The translations under genes were made by a program, and so were the position numbers. From Chromobotia macracanthus (Eukaryota; Chordata; Actinopteri; Cypriniformes; Botiidae), in contig JAZGTH010000068.1 of the NCBI GenBank assembly GCA_036877525.1, positions 5,634,501-5,698,500 on the forward strand: a DNA stretch of 64,000 bases. The letters run 5' to 3'. Position 1 is the first letter of the stretch. Every line of letters starts with the position of its first letter. Of this stretch, positions 14,348 to 28,269 are shown one piece after another. Under the pieces are notes generated by a model that did no database searches, was not told where the DNA came from, and was given only the letters and a program-made list of their open reading frames with translations.

Positions 14348-14650
14348 TAGGGCTGCAATTTATCAAAATATTGCAAATGTGCATATCTCATTGGTTTGCA
14401 TGATTTTAATATTTCGAAAACGTATGTGTAGTCAATGTTTTAGGCTGATGCAGAGAGACTTATTCTGTTTCTGTATGTTTCCTAATGAAATGTATATTGG
14501 TTATATAACTGGCCGTTTTTAAATATATATTTTAATATAATTTAAATTTATTTTACAGAATGAAAGCATTATGGTGTTGAATATTGCTTATTGCACATTA
14601 TTTAACAAGTTTTTGCATATTACATTTTTCTACAAAATCGTGCAGTCCTA
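14348..14650. mobile_element. hAT-like MITE with target-site duplication
   Basis: The termini are TAGGGCTGCA and TGCAGTCCTA (inverted, one mismatch). They are flanked by GTTTTTAG (14340-14347) and GTTTTCCG (14651-14658), which match at 6 of 8 positions, the length of a hAT duplication. The body is AT-rich with ATATTGCAAA-type motifs. It has no coding capacity. Confidence 0.65.
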
Positions 14651-17600
14651 GTTTTCCGAATCATTATATATTGTTCAGTATTTGATGTATTTTTATTGAG
14701 GTGATGCATGTTACAGGGCAAACAGAACATGTTCTTGTATGCAAAGCATGTGCTGTTTGCTCTGTTTCTCCATCAGTTCCAATGAAATAACATTTTCACA
14801 CCCACCATTTGTCACGTTTGCCCACAGCCACCCATAAAGTAAAGAGTAGCTGCAGTAGAAATCACAATGAAGGAGGGCGTGGCATGTTGATTTAAAGGGG
14901 CGGTGTTCTCCCTCAGTCGTGTGACTGATACAGTGCACCAGTCGTTCCTTTAACAGAATACAGATAAGGAATATGTGGTTTGTTTGTTCAGGTTGATTAA
15001 ACGTGTTTGGCAAACGTCAGTACTGTGTGACAGGGATCACCAATCGCTGATTACATGTTAAATTGGTATGTTGAAGATTTTCACTGGTCTCCAGTTTCAG
15101 AGACACAAGTGTCAGGGTTCAGGATTTTAGAAGTGTTAATTGAGTTTTTTGAAACCAGCCTATTATTCAATGCCCCCTCAACCCCCAACTAAAGTCATCA
15201 TCTTCCTTAGGGATTGTGTTTTAATTGTTAATCTCCCTGTTCAGCCTCTCTCAACATCATTCTATTGATCACATGAATGAATACATGTTTGGAAATATTA
15301 TTTTTGTTGCAGCTTACAGACGCTTAGCCCACTCATATGGTCACAGTTGTTTTATCCTATTTCAGTTGATAATACGTTTATATAACTTTTATTTTTAGGA
15401 TGGTTTAGGTGCAACCTTCACTTCTGTGTTCAGTTTTTGAAACCTCATCTGATGTTCAGTAGAATCATAAGTGCAGCTTTGATGTTTTATTCGCCTGCCC
15501 TGCTCTTTACAACTCATTAATACATAAAGAGAAACTACAGAGAGAAAAGTTTAAGAAAAAGCGCTGATGTGCACACATGTGACTTCAGCACACGCTGTAG
15601 GTTTCTCAAAACAGCAACGCATTATTAATCTCGCAAATGGGTGGATGATGTTCTTGACCAATCAGGGGCAGCCTGCTCTCGGGAGACTTGACCACAATAG
15701 CCAGTTACGTGGCCAGCTGCGTTCGAATAACCTTGTTATCATATACATTGCAAAATTCTTTCTTAACGTCACTGGAATTGTACCAGCAACTGCTGTAATT
15801 TCAAGCTCGCAGTGAGGATATTAATTATGTATTTAAATATATTTTAACAGACCATTCGTATGATTTTGCCTGCAGGGGTTTTGAGGGGTGTTAACTGATG
15901 TTAAGCCAGCCTGAGGCTGAAACACCTGCTCCCACTGTATGGCATGTAAATGAGTGTTCTCTCTCTGATGAAGCCGCGGGAAGCCTTGGTGATCGAACGA
16001 TGCGTGTCATTGCCGTTTTTTGTACACATCATTGTGATCAGCCCTGCTAGTTCATTGTTCAGAGGGTTGCCAGTGAGACCTGACAAGATACCTGTGAGGG
16101 GAAAAAGCAAACACTATTGATTTTCTGTAGTTCTTTCAGATTTAGAGTAAATATATTGGTGAAAATGAGATTTTGCTACGTTTACTTTCAGAAGTAATGC
16201 ATCTAATTATCATTTTCCCTTTTAAATGTTTAGCTGCCTTTTGCAGCTGACTGCTCTGTTTGTGTGTTTACAGACCTGTGTGTTTCGATCGTCTTGATGT
16301 AAATCGTCTTGGTCTCATTATTACATCCTACAAGTTTTAAAAGGTCCTCACAAATAAGAAACCCTTTATGTAATCACTCTCTGGAAAACGTGCAAATGAC
16401 TGGATACGTGACATCACAAGGTAGATTCACTTTTGTATGACCTGCTCCAGAGCAAGATAACACCTAGTTTTACATCACTGCATCGCTGGCTCTGCCCACT
16501 GTTGTTCCTTCAGAGAGAAGTGGAAACAGTCCTCTCCTGACAGAACATCACAGCAACACCGTCCACTACAGTCCACTACAACATCGGCTGAAGAGAATAC
16601 TTTGGAGGAGCGGGTGGATGAAGGCCTTGTTACACTTATGATACGTTTGTGATAGCAGTAAGATGCCAGTCAAACACTGTGCTATTTCTGCCTGTGCTGT
16701 TCATTGGCTTTCATTGTTTATTGGTTCAAGACGTTAGCCAATCAAACACGTTGTCGATTACACCTGAAGGTTCTTAAAGGGGAACACCCAAATCCAAATT
16801 TTATTCAAGGACTAAAAACAGGGTGGAAAAGAGGGCATAAATTACTTTACTTTTTTCCCCACAAACTTTAGTAACATTTTAATTAACCTCAGAGAACAAA
16901 ATAAAATTGGAAAAAAAAACCCTGAAGTGGTAGTTTTTTTAGTGTTTTTCCTTTTGTTGATGTAATCTGCTGGTGCTGGATGGAACAAAGGCTGGATTGA
17001 TATGGATGTGTAGTCCTGAAGCAGCTGTGTCCTCCTGTCAGCACCCCTCACCAGACGGAAAATCCAAACTTCGGATCATTATAGATGCTAAACACTTGAG
17101 CTTCTTTAGCCAGAAATATCCCCTCGTCCCCCAAAACTCTTTTATAATGAACTGGATTTTCTCCAGCTGGAGGTTTAGAGCACAGCAGACACCTTATCTG
17201 TCAGAGAAGATCAAAGAAACAGCCCGGTTCAAAACTTACTGAGCCAGACTCCAGGATCCAGCATTTAATTACACCCTAATTGGCACACAGCTAAACATAC
17301 TCACTGAGCAGGTGTAAACAAGCTGGAATACCATCCATGTGGCAGCAGGGAAATCTCCAGGGAACAAATAACAGCAGACTGCTTCTGGACAGACTGACTA
17401 TCATATTGACTGTGCAGGTACAGGAGATAACTTTACACAGCCTTCATCTGTGCATTTTCACCTCACAGCTTCAGTTGTGAATATATTTATGTCACAGTTT
17501 GATTGACATGACATTATGAAGCATTTGTTTTGTTTTTTTTCTAAAATAATTTGCCATTTGCTGTAAATGTGATTGACATTTTATAATTTTATAACAATTT

Positions 17601-18607
17601 ACAAACTTTTCTGAAACTATCTGGCAGGCCAATAATAACCATCTGCTCTGGAGGTGAAGCCGTCAGCCGCTCATCATACAATATTCTGTGTATTTAAAAT
17701 ATCAGGTTGGATATTTTATTGAAATGTGCACATATGGCTCTTAAATCCATTATTAACGGTAGTCAAAATGTCCTTCTAAACGTGTCTTCAATGATGTTTT
17801 CCTCTTTTGATGACAGAACACAGCTCAGCTGCTGCCCTGCTGTTCATTTTCTCAGGACAAAGTTCTACCTAAACACACAGACTAATAAATGACCCGGCCT
17901 AATCCAAATAAAAATGTTCCCTTTTGCTGAGTAATGCACTGGCTCATCTCTCGTGGAAGCAGTATTTCCATTTCTAACCTTACTATATAAAGTCTGCCTT
18001 CAAAGTGTTCCCTTACCAGAGCCAGAGATGGAGGAACGGGATTGGTGGGCATTAAAGCCCTGTCAGGACAATGGATGATGTTTATTCACACCCCCTAAAT
18101 AGATCATGCTCTTATATTATGCTGTTAGCTGTAAACAAAAAGGGAGAGAGCTTTTAACCTCTCACCTCTGTTAGATTATTCCAGAACACTTCAGTTATGG
18201 TATGATGCTCGGATCTGCTCATAAAAGTGGATTTACATAGAAAGTAAAGACCTCTGATCTGTGGAAGGCTGCCAGACTTTTCAGCAAATGAAGTTTTCTC
18301 AGTAATTATTATAAATATACAGGAAAAGATGAATGAGCAGAACAGATTTGAGCGAATCAGAGCGACGCATACATGCACTAATTAGCCAGCTTACATATTT
18401 CATCGCACACTTGTATGTGAGATTTGTTTATCTTACATTGCAGCAGAGCAGGGCAGGGAGTGTAATGCAGGAATTGTAATGCCATTAGTAAAACTCACTG
18501 TTGTATATGCACATATCCTCCTGAGGTGACAGTAAAATGGCAAGACTATAGATATAGGGGTTACAAACACATTCTGAGGTAATAATAGTAAAATTTGAAA
18601 TGAAAAT
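14651..18607. other. non-coding DNA
   Basis: No supportable gene or RNA. The short frames at 15567-15815 and 16973-17242 have no recognised content. The sequence at about 17640-17900 and 18170-18500 is less AT-rich and repeat-free. Confidence 0.5.
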
Positions 18608-18795
18608 TTAAAGGTATAATTCACTTAAAATCATTTACTCACCCTCATTTTATTCCAAACCTTTGTGTTCCACAGAAGAAAAAAATCATAAAGGAAGATA
18701 TTTTGAGAAATATCTCAGTGGTTTTGTGTCCATACAACGGAAGTCAATGGATTCAAATGTTATGTGGTTACCAGCATACTTCAAAATATCTTGTT
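18608..18795. mobile_element. TTAA-ended MITE, copy 2 (truncated)
   Basis: It starts TTAAAGGTATAATTCACTT, followed by CATTTACTCACCCTCATTTT, ATTCCAAACCTTTGTGTTCC and GGAAGTCAATGG, in the same order as the family body. The right terminus is missing or unrecognisable. Confidence 0.65.
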
Positions 18796-21700
18796 TTGTT
18801 GGTTGTGTTAATGAGTATAGCTAGTTGATGTTAAAGTTAAATTTTAAACAAATAAATCTGAATATTATAATAAATATACATACAAAATATAAACTAATGT
18901 TTGTGTTTTTAATTAGTGACAAATATGGGGATATTTGAAGACATATGGTTCAAAAAACAGAGATACAGAAATACCGCGTGGCACGACACTCCTCAGTTTC
19001 CTCTACGTGATCTGTTCAGATTGTAATACTAGTACAGTACAATATTGTTCAATTATATGTTTCCTTCCCTTCCTTCAGAAATCACTGTATGTGTACTGGA
19101 GAAAGTCTGTTCCCTCAGGGATCTCCTCCTCTTCCTGCTCCGTCAACACATTTATTTGAAATCTCGTCTCTGAGGTAGCACAGCAGTCTGAAATATCCTG
19201 ATCTAATGAGTTTACAACACACCAGCGCTCCTCATTGAATAATTCATTGTAAATGTGTCAGATAAGCACCTAGACTAGACAAGCATATTGTTTTTCCTGA
19301 GAGCAGGCAGATTCACTTCACTTGCCTGAAGAGATGCTTTTTAGCTGAGTCTCACTCTCCTGCTTTTCGAGACACATTTGTGCTGTCACTTTCCAGACTC
19401 TGTAAATTTGAAATGTCTGTTTTGGAACAAATTATCTGAAAAACGAACAGGATTTGGATTCTCTGAAGAAGTGGATTGCTCTAAAATAATCTGATTTCAC
19501 TCCTGAGTGTTTTGAGTTTGACTTCAAAAGTTACAGTTGCTATTTTTTGTATCAAAATTGCAGTGGCATTGATATGTGTGAGAGGAAGGAAGAGTCTGAA
19601 GGGTTGAGACGCAGCTGGACTCTGCTGTCTGTCTTAACCAGCACTTCAAAAGAAGGATTAGAAAACTAGGTGTTCATCTGGCTTTTAAATCACGCCTCAC
19701 ATCAGAGTCACGTTGCGCTTTACATCTAGCTGTGACCCTGCAAAGCACATTCAAATGCGATCTGCTTTGAGAGAAAGGAGCAGGCAGGGTGGTCCTCGAT
19801 TGCCTCACAGAAGAGCATGTGACCGCAACCACATGACCTGTGAACATGTGATCGCTGCAGTCTGTTGGACTCATTTTCAGATGAGGAGTAAACCGGTGCA
19901 GGCCATTCTTCTAAAGAAGCAGTTTGTTTTTTAACTCTGTGATGCGTTTCTGAACATCTTGCAGTGCATTTGTATGATTTGGTGCTGCATTTGTATGACA
20001 AGCTTGTGCTGATATTTCCTGCAGTGTATGTAGTGATTCCACATGCTTAAAATCGATTGCGACCGTACCTTTCTTGTGCGAGTATTGTAGGACTTGATTT
20101 TCAGGCCAGCCCACAGCAGCAGGTGATCCAGGAGCAGGCGATGGAGAATATTGCCCCATGGGGTTCCTCAACAGCGGGGCAGAGAGAAACACACACCCTT
20201 AACTGGGTTGCCAATTATTCAGCACTGATAACCCGGCAGCTGGTGCATTTACCAGAAATAAGAGAACCAGAGAAGAAGTGATGGACTCAGAGAGTTAACA
20301 TCTTCCTAAATCGCTCTTTCTCTTTATTTCTGTCAATGTCAGATCTTCCATTTAATTCCCTTCACCTCTCACCGTCTTTTGTTGTCTTTCTCTCCAATGC
20401 TGGATCTCAGATAGCTCCTCTTTTTCATTGTAATTCGTCCTGTTCTACATGGTCCATCAGTGGCAATCAATATTTCATACAGAAATAACCCGACTGGAGT
20501 GTTGTTGTCTCAACCCCCTCCCCCAGCCTTGGGGTCATCAAAACTGTTATTTCAGAAGAAAGAGCCCAGAGCGTGCATTAGGATGTGGAGGAGAAAGGCC
20601 ACACATCAATCATTCATGATATACTGCTGCCTGCCAGGAGAAACACTATGATTTATGCAACACTTATGACGCCTTGGTACAGTCTGGCTGTTGCACTGTT
20701 GTGCTTCATGTTTTGCTATGATGGAGAGACAAGCTGTTTTTAAAAACCTCTGATGTTGAGCTTTGACTGGCATCACATGCTCATGTGAGACCACTGTGTG
20801 GCATGATGCCGCCTTTGTGAAAATTGATATCCTGTGAGTTATCAGGGTATGTAATTTAGAATCACAGTTGTTGTATTATCTTCAGAGGAAGTGATGTCAC
20901 TGTGTTTCTCAGTGCCAGTCAGTAGCACCTGCTCACATCTGTCCTAGTTGTAGGGTGAGGGGATAGAATAGACAGTTGAATTGAATAATACATGAAACAC
21001 AAAAGTTTTATTGGATTAAAAATGTACATCTTTCTCCTCTGAGAAGATTAAAAACAGCTCACGTCTCAGTGGGGCTTTTTGATGCCTTGCTTTTTTCTCT
21101 ATTTCTCCACAGTCTTTTATGTTGGAAGTATCTGAAGAGCTCTGTGTCTGTATCAGCTCTCAGCAGCGTCCTGTCAGGGCTGTCTGAAGAACTCTGCTCA
21201 GATGGGCTTTGGAAGATCATCAAAGATCCCAGATAGACCAAAGTGTATATCAGCCTCTTCCTGCTCTTCTCACTTGCTCTGAAAAGCTCAGAGTGGCGGA
21301 GAGGTTGGACTGAATCTGTCGAGGTCTTGGCTCTCTGACCATCAGGAGTGATATTAATGACTCCGCTTTATATGTCTGATGTCTGTTTATTTTCAGGAGC
21401 TTACCAGATGTAACCATCCCCCAGATATGTAGTCCTGCCACCTTTAAATGATACTGGTCAGATCAGAGCTCTTCAGAAGCATTACTGAAGAAATAGCACA
21501 GAACTTTTTGGCTTATGAATCTTGTTTAGAAAGAGTGAAGAGAGTTTATGAGCTTGTTCAGAGGAGTTTGAAACTTAACAAGCGTGTGTAAAATACTGGG
21601 ACATATTTTGCATGTGAACAGGCGCTATATGCCAGTGTGCCGACCTGGCAGTGTGGTTAGTGATGTTGTCTACAGAGAGTGTGACTGTAAGACAGGCCAG

Positions 21701-22904
21701 AGGCCTATGTATGTAAGTCTGTGTGAGGGCTGATCTCTGCAGTGGTGTGCGGTGATGTGGGACTGACAGGCATGGACTGCAGCCCAGACCTCCCAGTGAA
21801 GGAGGCTTTGGGCAGCAAAGGCCTGATTAGGCAACCTGAGGCAGACTGAGTGTTGACATCATCCCCCTAATAACTCCTTCACTGTTCAGACACACACCAC
21901 CCACACACACACGCTTCCTGCCGATCATTACTGCATACACCCTGAATAATAAATGTGACACTCGGAGCAGTAGGGCGACACCTGTCACAGACCTTCACCA
22001 GGGCCAGAGAGCCATGCACATTCAAAATGCAAAACTGCCTGACTGTGCTCAAGTTAATAGCCATATGCTTGTCAGGGCATCGGATAACATAGAGTTTGTA
22101 CATTAAAATGTGCTTAATCTTTTTTTGATTGCTCAGCTCCTAAGATTATATATATCCCCTTCTCAGTTTTCACAGTGGCAACCCAATTCCTCCAGAAATA
22201 AGAGACGTTTGAGTCATGTCAAAACCTCACATCTGTCAGAAATACAGTCTTCATCACACCTGCATGAAACCAGTGTACCTCATTCAATCAGAAACCACTG
22301 AATAATCCCTTAAACATTCCTCAGACACATTCTCAGCTCTCCAAACCAAACACGTCTTTCTCTCCACACCCGAGTTCCAGCTTCGCTTAGGTGGCCTGGC
22401 TTCTTTGGCCTGATTGTGTGTGGTCCCTACCAAGAAGGCAACCACACGGCTTGAAGCCGTCCTCCATGGCAGCCTGAGTGCTGCTTCTGGGACTGGCTGC
22501 GGTGCGCTCTCGGCTGCTGCCAGGCTGCCCCTCCCTTCTCACCCAGCGACATCCACACTAAATATTTACATAGGGACTGCTGGAATGCAAGTCTGTTGTA
22601 ACTGTACGCAGTTCAAAACCCTGGTGAAATAATAGCCAGGAGCGTTTTCAGTCATCAGAGGACCTGTGTGGGGTTCTTTTGATGTGGCCACAAATTTTGC
22701 TTTCTTAAATCAGCCGTATAACATTCCTCTCATTTGATTTGTCTAAAAATAGAGAGTTTTCAGGAGTCCGTGCTGTTGGTGAACACACTATTTGCATTTC
22801 ATAAATAAAAAGTGTAACAAGAAGATCAGACTTGTTCAGGAAGGCAGGAGGCCTGACCAAATGTGGTTACTTCTCTTGGTTTATTAGAATCATTTTTCTG
22901 CTTC
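18796..22904. other. non-coding DNA
   Basis: No supportable exon. A short fragment at about 20950-20972 (TAGGGTGAGGGGATAGAATA) matches the repeat seen more fully at 28030-28265. The overlapping frames around 19674-20281 are mutually shadowing and unsupported. Confidence 0.5.
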
Positions 22905-23066
22905 CCAGCTAACAGGGAACGTTTAGAATATTGGTCAGAATATTGATTAACGTTCTGTGAAAGTTGTCAAAAACATTGAGAGAACTTTAGCAGAACTTCT
23001 TTTAATGTTAAATATAATATATTAAAAATGTTATTCTTAAGTTGTTCGTGGAATGTTTCAAAAACG
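22905..23066. mobile_element. AACGTT-rich repeat
   Basis: CCCAGCTAACAGGGAACGTT is followed by AACGTTCTGTGAAAG and GTTTCAAAAACGTTAT. This is the style of a common cyprinid palindromic element; only partly preserved. Confidence 0.45.
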
Positions 23067-26000
23067 TTATTGCAATCTACCAGAGGCTGAACCCATTTTG
23101 TCTGATTTGCTTTTCTATGTGAACTCTTGGTTGGATACAAAAGCAGCTTGGTGAAACACAATTTACACTATAACAAGATACTGTCTCGTTATCAGGCATC
23201 ATGGTTGTTGTATCTCACCATGCTGTTCCTTCACAATGCTTTATATCGCCTCTTCTGCAGGTGATGGTGACGACCTTTGTTATCAGCCTCCTATTAATTC
23301 TTTCACCAATTGTCTCCATTTCTCTGATTTGGTAGGTGTCAGGGGACTTGCCCCTAAACCCAGTTTATCTCATCTTTGGTCCACAGAATACCTGACACAT
23401 GAGTCCTGACCTTTGCCCTTTCCAATATTGGTTTTACACAAGGATTGTTTGTCAGGCCAACAATAAAGACCCTGTTTGAAAGATCGGCATGGCTGTCTAC
23501 CATAGACAGACTAAACTAGACAAAAACAGCACGGAAATGTATGCTGGTGTAACATGGTCTTGTGTGTAGAGCATTTCAGCGCATAATTTAACATCTCTTA
23601 TGTCAGAGAGCACCTGGTTAAACTGGATTACGGGTGGTTAGTGAATATTTAAATGAAGTCAAACACACCTCTTTTTTTATGTAAATTCAGGTCATAATAG
23701 ATTCCAGAAAATTCAGCCCTGTGTGCCACGAACGCTAATAACAACTGCAGTATTGCCACCCAGCAGGCTTTTCTGGGTGTGTTTGCACTGTTACCTGATT
23801 TGCATTTTTAGTCAATTGGGTGTTGAAAGCATGTACACAGCGCATGCAAATGAACAATATCATCAGCACCATCAGGGTGCAATCCATTCTGTTGTGTTAC
23901 TGTGTATTATTACTTACCACAAGTATATTTTATATGTACACTGTAAAATATGATGTAATCAAGTCTTTACATTATGTAGATTAATTCATAATTCATACTT
24001 CTATTAAGTTAAACGGGATTCAAATCATTTTCACTTTAATATAAATAAAATATATACGTTTTTCTGTTTTGTGTAAAGATGCAACATTGTCAAAATGCTT
24101 CCCTAATTTAAAAAATTATAATATGTAATACTGTAATATATATAATATATAAACTCAGTAAACCTGAACCTGGTACTTATGGCATTCCAAACAAATTGCC
24201 ATTTGACATCACAAAACTCTTCATTTGTCACACCCCCATTTCACATTCCCCCCACCAGCTCTCAGAAAGACTAGAGTAAATTCACCTTGTGTCAGTGTAA
24301 ACCTTCTGCTTGAGTTATGTGTCAGGCAAATGTAAACACAAGGCAGGCCTGCACACACGTGGAGCGCACTGGGAAACCAGCCCCACACTGAACATTTGTA
24401 AGTGCTTATTAGGCAGTTAATGCCCTCTGTGATTTATAAGCTGTTCCTGAAATTGAATGTTTAACTTGGGCCAATAAAACTGTGAGAATCAGCTCATGAC
24501 TCACCGTACCTGACAGAACATATATGTGCAAATGTGTGTTTTTTGGTTTACAAGACCACATTAGGAGATTTTAAAATACAGAATGGAATGTTTCAGAAGT
24601 TTCATGTTTGTGTTCTGCATGGTTTAGAAAGATGGACACAGCCTGCACACTGTATGGTCGGCTGTGTCTTGTATTTTGTTTTTTTGGTGTAGCATGGTCA
24701 GGATTTTCTGTAGACTGTTAAAGACATCCTCAAAAATTGCACAGAAGTGCAGACAGAACTTAGATTTCCACCTGCCTTAATGCACCTCCAGAGCTCAGAG
24801 GAGAGGCAGAAACTCAGAAGCTATTCAGAAGCAGACTGAATGTCCTGGAGCTGCTCAGAGGGAGCTTGCTTATGATTCACCTGTAAGTGCTGAAAGCTTT
24901 CGGTGGAACTCCAGCTGAGAGACCCACAGTCAAGCTCTCAAAGCAGAGAGACAGGGTCCCTGCATGCCTATTACAGTTGTTATGGATTGAAGAAATGGAC
25001 ACAGACAGCGGGGGGCGAAGAGTCTTCAGTGGGGCACAGAAGGCAAGATCAGGACTAGATATCAGAAAGCAGGAGGAGGTCCTTCAGGCCTCTCACATCC
25101 TTCAAAACACCCCTTTCGAAAAGAGCTGGTAGCACATGGAAAGGTTTCTGGATGCAAGGTGAAAGCACTTAAATGGGACAGTTTTGTTGCTGTCAGAAAA
25201 AGTTCATATTTTTATCAAATTGCTGTAGTTAAGGGGTGACATGTTGATCTGAGCTGTTCTGCTGTAGCCTTTCATTTTTCAAGTTCAATATTCAGTCATG
25301 TATATTTTCAACTTGAACTTGTTAGATTTTACTGCGTAAAGCACAATTTTAGGTCACTTTACAGAGTTCTGGGTGAAAATAAACCATCTGAGTTCTGATA
25401 TTATTTCTGGTATGAATTAATACATTGATATTCATTTTGAAAGATGCATGTGTGCCTGTTTTCCTCATTCGGCTGTTATTTTGCTCAGCATCTAGAAGTA
25501 GGACATCAGGACATTGAATATTTATGCTCCTTAAATGTTTATAATTGACACCTCTGGCATATTTCCTTGGGAAGAGGAGAGAATCACTAATTCCATAAAT
25601 CCCACACTCAGTTTTTGGGTAAAAAACATGCATCAGTGGAACTGGCACACATTTGTTTTCTGCTTTTTTACTGTATGGCTCGTGTGCTCTCTGCAGATGA
25701 AACTGGTTTTGGGATGCATTAGTCCCCTCTCTGCATCTGTCTTCCTTCGACAGCTCAGGAGTGAAAACAAAAGGAAGAATGAAAGAGCAGATGAGATAAG
25801 ACAAGCCAAAAAGCAAGTGAAGTCATTCCTTTGTTTGTGCCTGCAGCTTTTAGTTAGAAAAGCCTTTATTCTGCCAGTTTGCATTATTCATGAGCGGCGC
25901 GCTGCTCTCATACAGATACTTCTTGGCTCTTTTCATTTTTTCTGAATACTGTTGCTCTTTCTAGCTCTCTGTATCTCCCGTACCCTCTCTCTTTCTCTTC

Positions 26001-26884
26001 CCACCTTTGTGTTCTAATACATTTTTAAGCTTCCTCCTTCTCTCTGTTTCTCTCTGCTTGCTCTTTCATTCAGTTCCCCCCTCCCCTCTTGTGTTGCCCT
26101 GTTGAAACATTAATGGCCTGGTGCAAGTCATTTCCGTTCCGAGTCCTAACGTGATTACGCTATTTTTGTGCTCTGTTTCTGTATGACAAATTTGTTTATG
26201 GGAAGAAAAGGCGCAAGAGAAAAACATTGAATGACCCGCTGGACAAGCCTGCAGCACAAAAAGGCTCTGAAGCACAAGTCAGTCTCTTTAATTACACAGT
26301 TGTAGTCTGTGCTTTAAGTTTTATGCACGTCATTCTCAACTAATGCGTCTCATATTGACATGAATGCGAGTGGAGCTGAATATTAAATCGGTGATGTGGC
26401 GATGCGCTTTAGAAACATACTCAAGCAGAAACAGAAAACATGGTAATGGATTTAAAATGACTTGCATTCTTAAAAGCATACTTAATATTCCAAGTTTTCT
26501 GAAGTGAACTTAAAAGTCTGCAAGTGTAGATAATATTGCAGCTTCTGCTTCTTCACCAAGTCCACCAATGGGCACAATCACCACAAATAAAGTCACTGGA
26601 TGCACTCTGATAACCATGCCACACTCTGATAACCAACTTAACCATATAATGGGGTCAAATTAGTACCCAAAAGCTGGCAAATCTGAGCAAAACCTTATAA
26701 CCTTTTGGGGGCATTACAAAAGTGCTATAAAAATATACTTTAAACTATAACAATGCAAAAGGTTTTCTGTTAGGGTTAGAGTGTGGGTTAGGTTATATTG
26801 TTTATAACTAGCTGTGTTTTAAAACAATAGTCACTGTATCTCATCGTTGAGTAGTTGTGTATGAGAGTGTCAGTTCGGACATGC
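23067..26884. other. non-coding DNA with candidate conserved blocks
   Basis: The blocks at about 23220-23500, 24250-24480, 25500-25930 and 26100-26280 are repeat-free and of balanced composition. The 155-residue minus frame at 25349-25816 overlaps a plus frame and shows no domain. It is more likely conserved or simply lucky sequence than a gene. Confidence 0.4.
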
Positions 26885-27026
26885 TACAAATGCATTTGGC
26901 AAATACTTTTATCCAAAGTGACTTACAGTGTATTCAAGGTTTATCAGTACGTGTTTATTGGGAATCAAACCCACAACCTTTGTGCTGCTAATGCAGTGCT
27001 CTACCAGCTGAGCTACAATCTCATGC
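26885..27026 (-). mobile_element. tRNA-derived SINE (minus strand)
   Basis: Read on the minus strand, an RNA polymerase III A box (TAGCTCAGCTGGTAGAG, plus 26999-27015) and B box (GGTTTGATTCC, plus 26961-26971) have tRNA-like spacing. They are followed by a 3' tail whose plus-strand form is GGCAAATACTTTTATCCAAA. This tail type is shared by many fish SINEs and their partner LINEs. Confidence 0.8.
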
Positions 27027-27030
27027 ACAG

Positions 27031-28029
27031 AGAGAATGTAGAGACTGAATGGAGTGAAAGCATTCAGAACACACACTGAACTGCTGCAGAGCTCCAGTGA
27101 TTTGAATGCTGTCTGAGACTTGCAGAATTGCACTTTAATGAAGTGAACTGAGGGGTGGGTGTGCAGTGAGAACAGATAATGAAGGTTAAGTGTGTGTGTG
27201 TGTGTGTGTGTGTGACACAGGGGACATGTTATTCAGAACCACAAAGGTCATGCCCCAGGGACCCTTAACAATATGCATGGCAGGTGACATCAGATACGTC
27301 GAAGGTGCATTAAGCAGGTAATCCTGTTTACATCAAAATCAGCCAGAACACAGAATACTGAAATATTAAACACAGGAAATAATGCAGAATTTAATTGGCA
27401 CTTAAAGTTTCTAAAGAAAACATGACTGCTGCCAGCCTGCGCAAGACTCTTCACAGTAACACTACCACAGTTGTAGAGCATTGCTCTGCCCTGTGGTTGC
27501 TCTGCTATGATGGTCTGATTGTGCTAAGGCCCCTCCTCAGACATATGTCTGTGTCAGTTTTTTAAAATCTGTGAGATGAAAACTAACAGAAAACTTTGTC
27601 TCAACAATTTGAGGTTCTCATAGCACAAGTATGAGCAATAATAACATTGCCTTAACAAGCACCATTAACAACAAGCCCAATCAGGTCTTCATACCAGTGT
27701 GTGCGCAATAAGATTAAACATACCCAGTGTGTTTCATAAACTGACATTTTAAATGTCTTTTGTTAATGAACAGTAACATGCTGGTAATCATGTATCCTCG
27801 CATCTTAATCTGTGTTAGACTCTATCATTACTGTAATTAACTCTTAACATATGTCCCATTGCCACAGATATTCTATCTGCTTCCACATATCCATATGGAA
27901 TTATTCCATTAGCCTTTTTAAATGAAATGTATTTATAAAAGAAGGTGCATTTGAATGTGTATGTATGTCTGTGTACAGGTTTGGCTTTACTGTACTCGTG
28001 AGAGCACATTTTTGAAAATGGCTTTACAA
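27031..28029. other. non-coding DNA with (TG)n
   Basis: A (TG)n microsatellite of about 12 units lies at 27190-27214. No gene is visible. Confidence 0.55.
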
Positions 28030-28265
28030 ACAAACCTGTGAAATGACATACCAGATATAGTCTGGTATAAACAAGACAAATCTATGAAATGTCCTCATTA
28101 ATGTAGTTAAACCTGCATGTGTTTGGGTGTGTGCATGTCTGTGTGAGTGTGTGTGTGTCTGGTTTAGGGGTAGGGTGAGGGGATAGAGTATTCAGTTTGT
28201 ACAGCATAAGTCATTATGTCTATGGAAAGTCCAAAGAAACCTAATGTGTGTGTGTGTGTGTGTGC
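28030..28265. repeat. interspersed repeat with (TG)n ends
   Basis: CTATGAAATGTCCTCATTAA is followed by a TG-rich stretch, GGTTTAGGGGTAGGGTGAGG, GGATAGAGTATTCAGTTTGT, CATTATGTCTATGGAAAGTC and a second (TG)n at 28243-28263. This order is that of a very frequent cyprinid repeat. Confidence 0.6.
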
Positions 28266-28269
28266 TCCC

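Noticed and set aside
25349..25816. 155-residue open frame on the minus strand, a long one for this window
   Set aside because: No domain, leader or splice context is recognisable, and an equally long frame is open on the other strand. Not accepted as a gene without transcript evidence.
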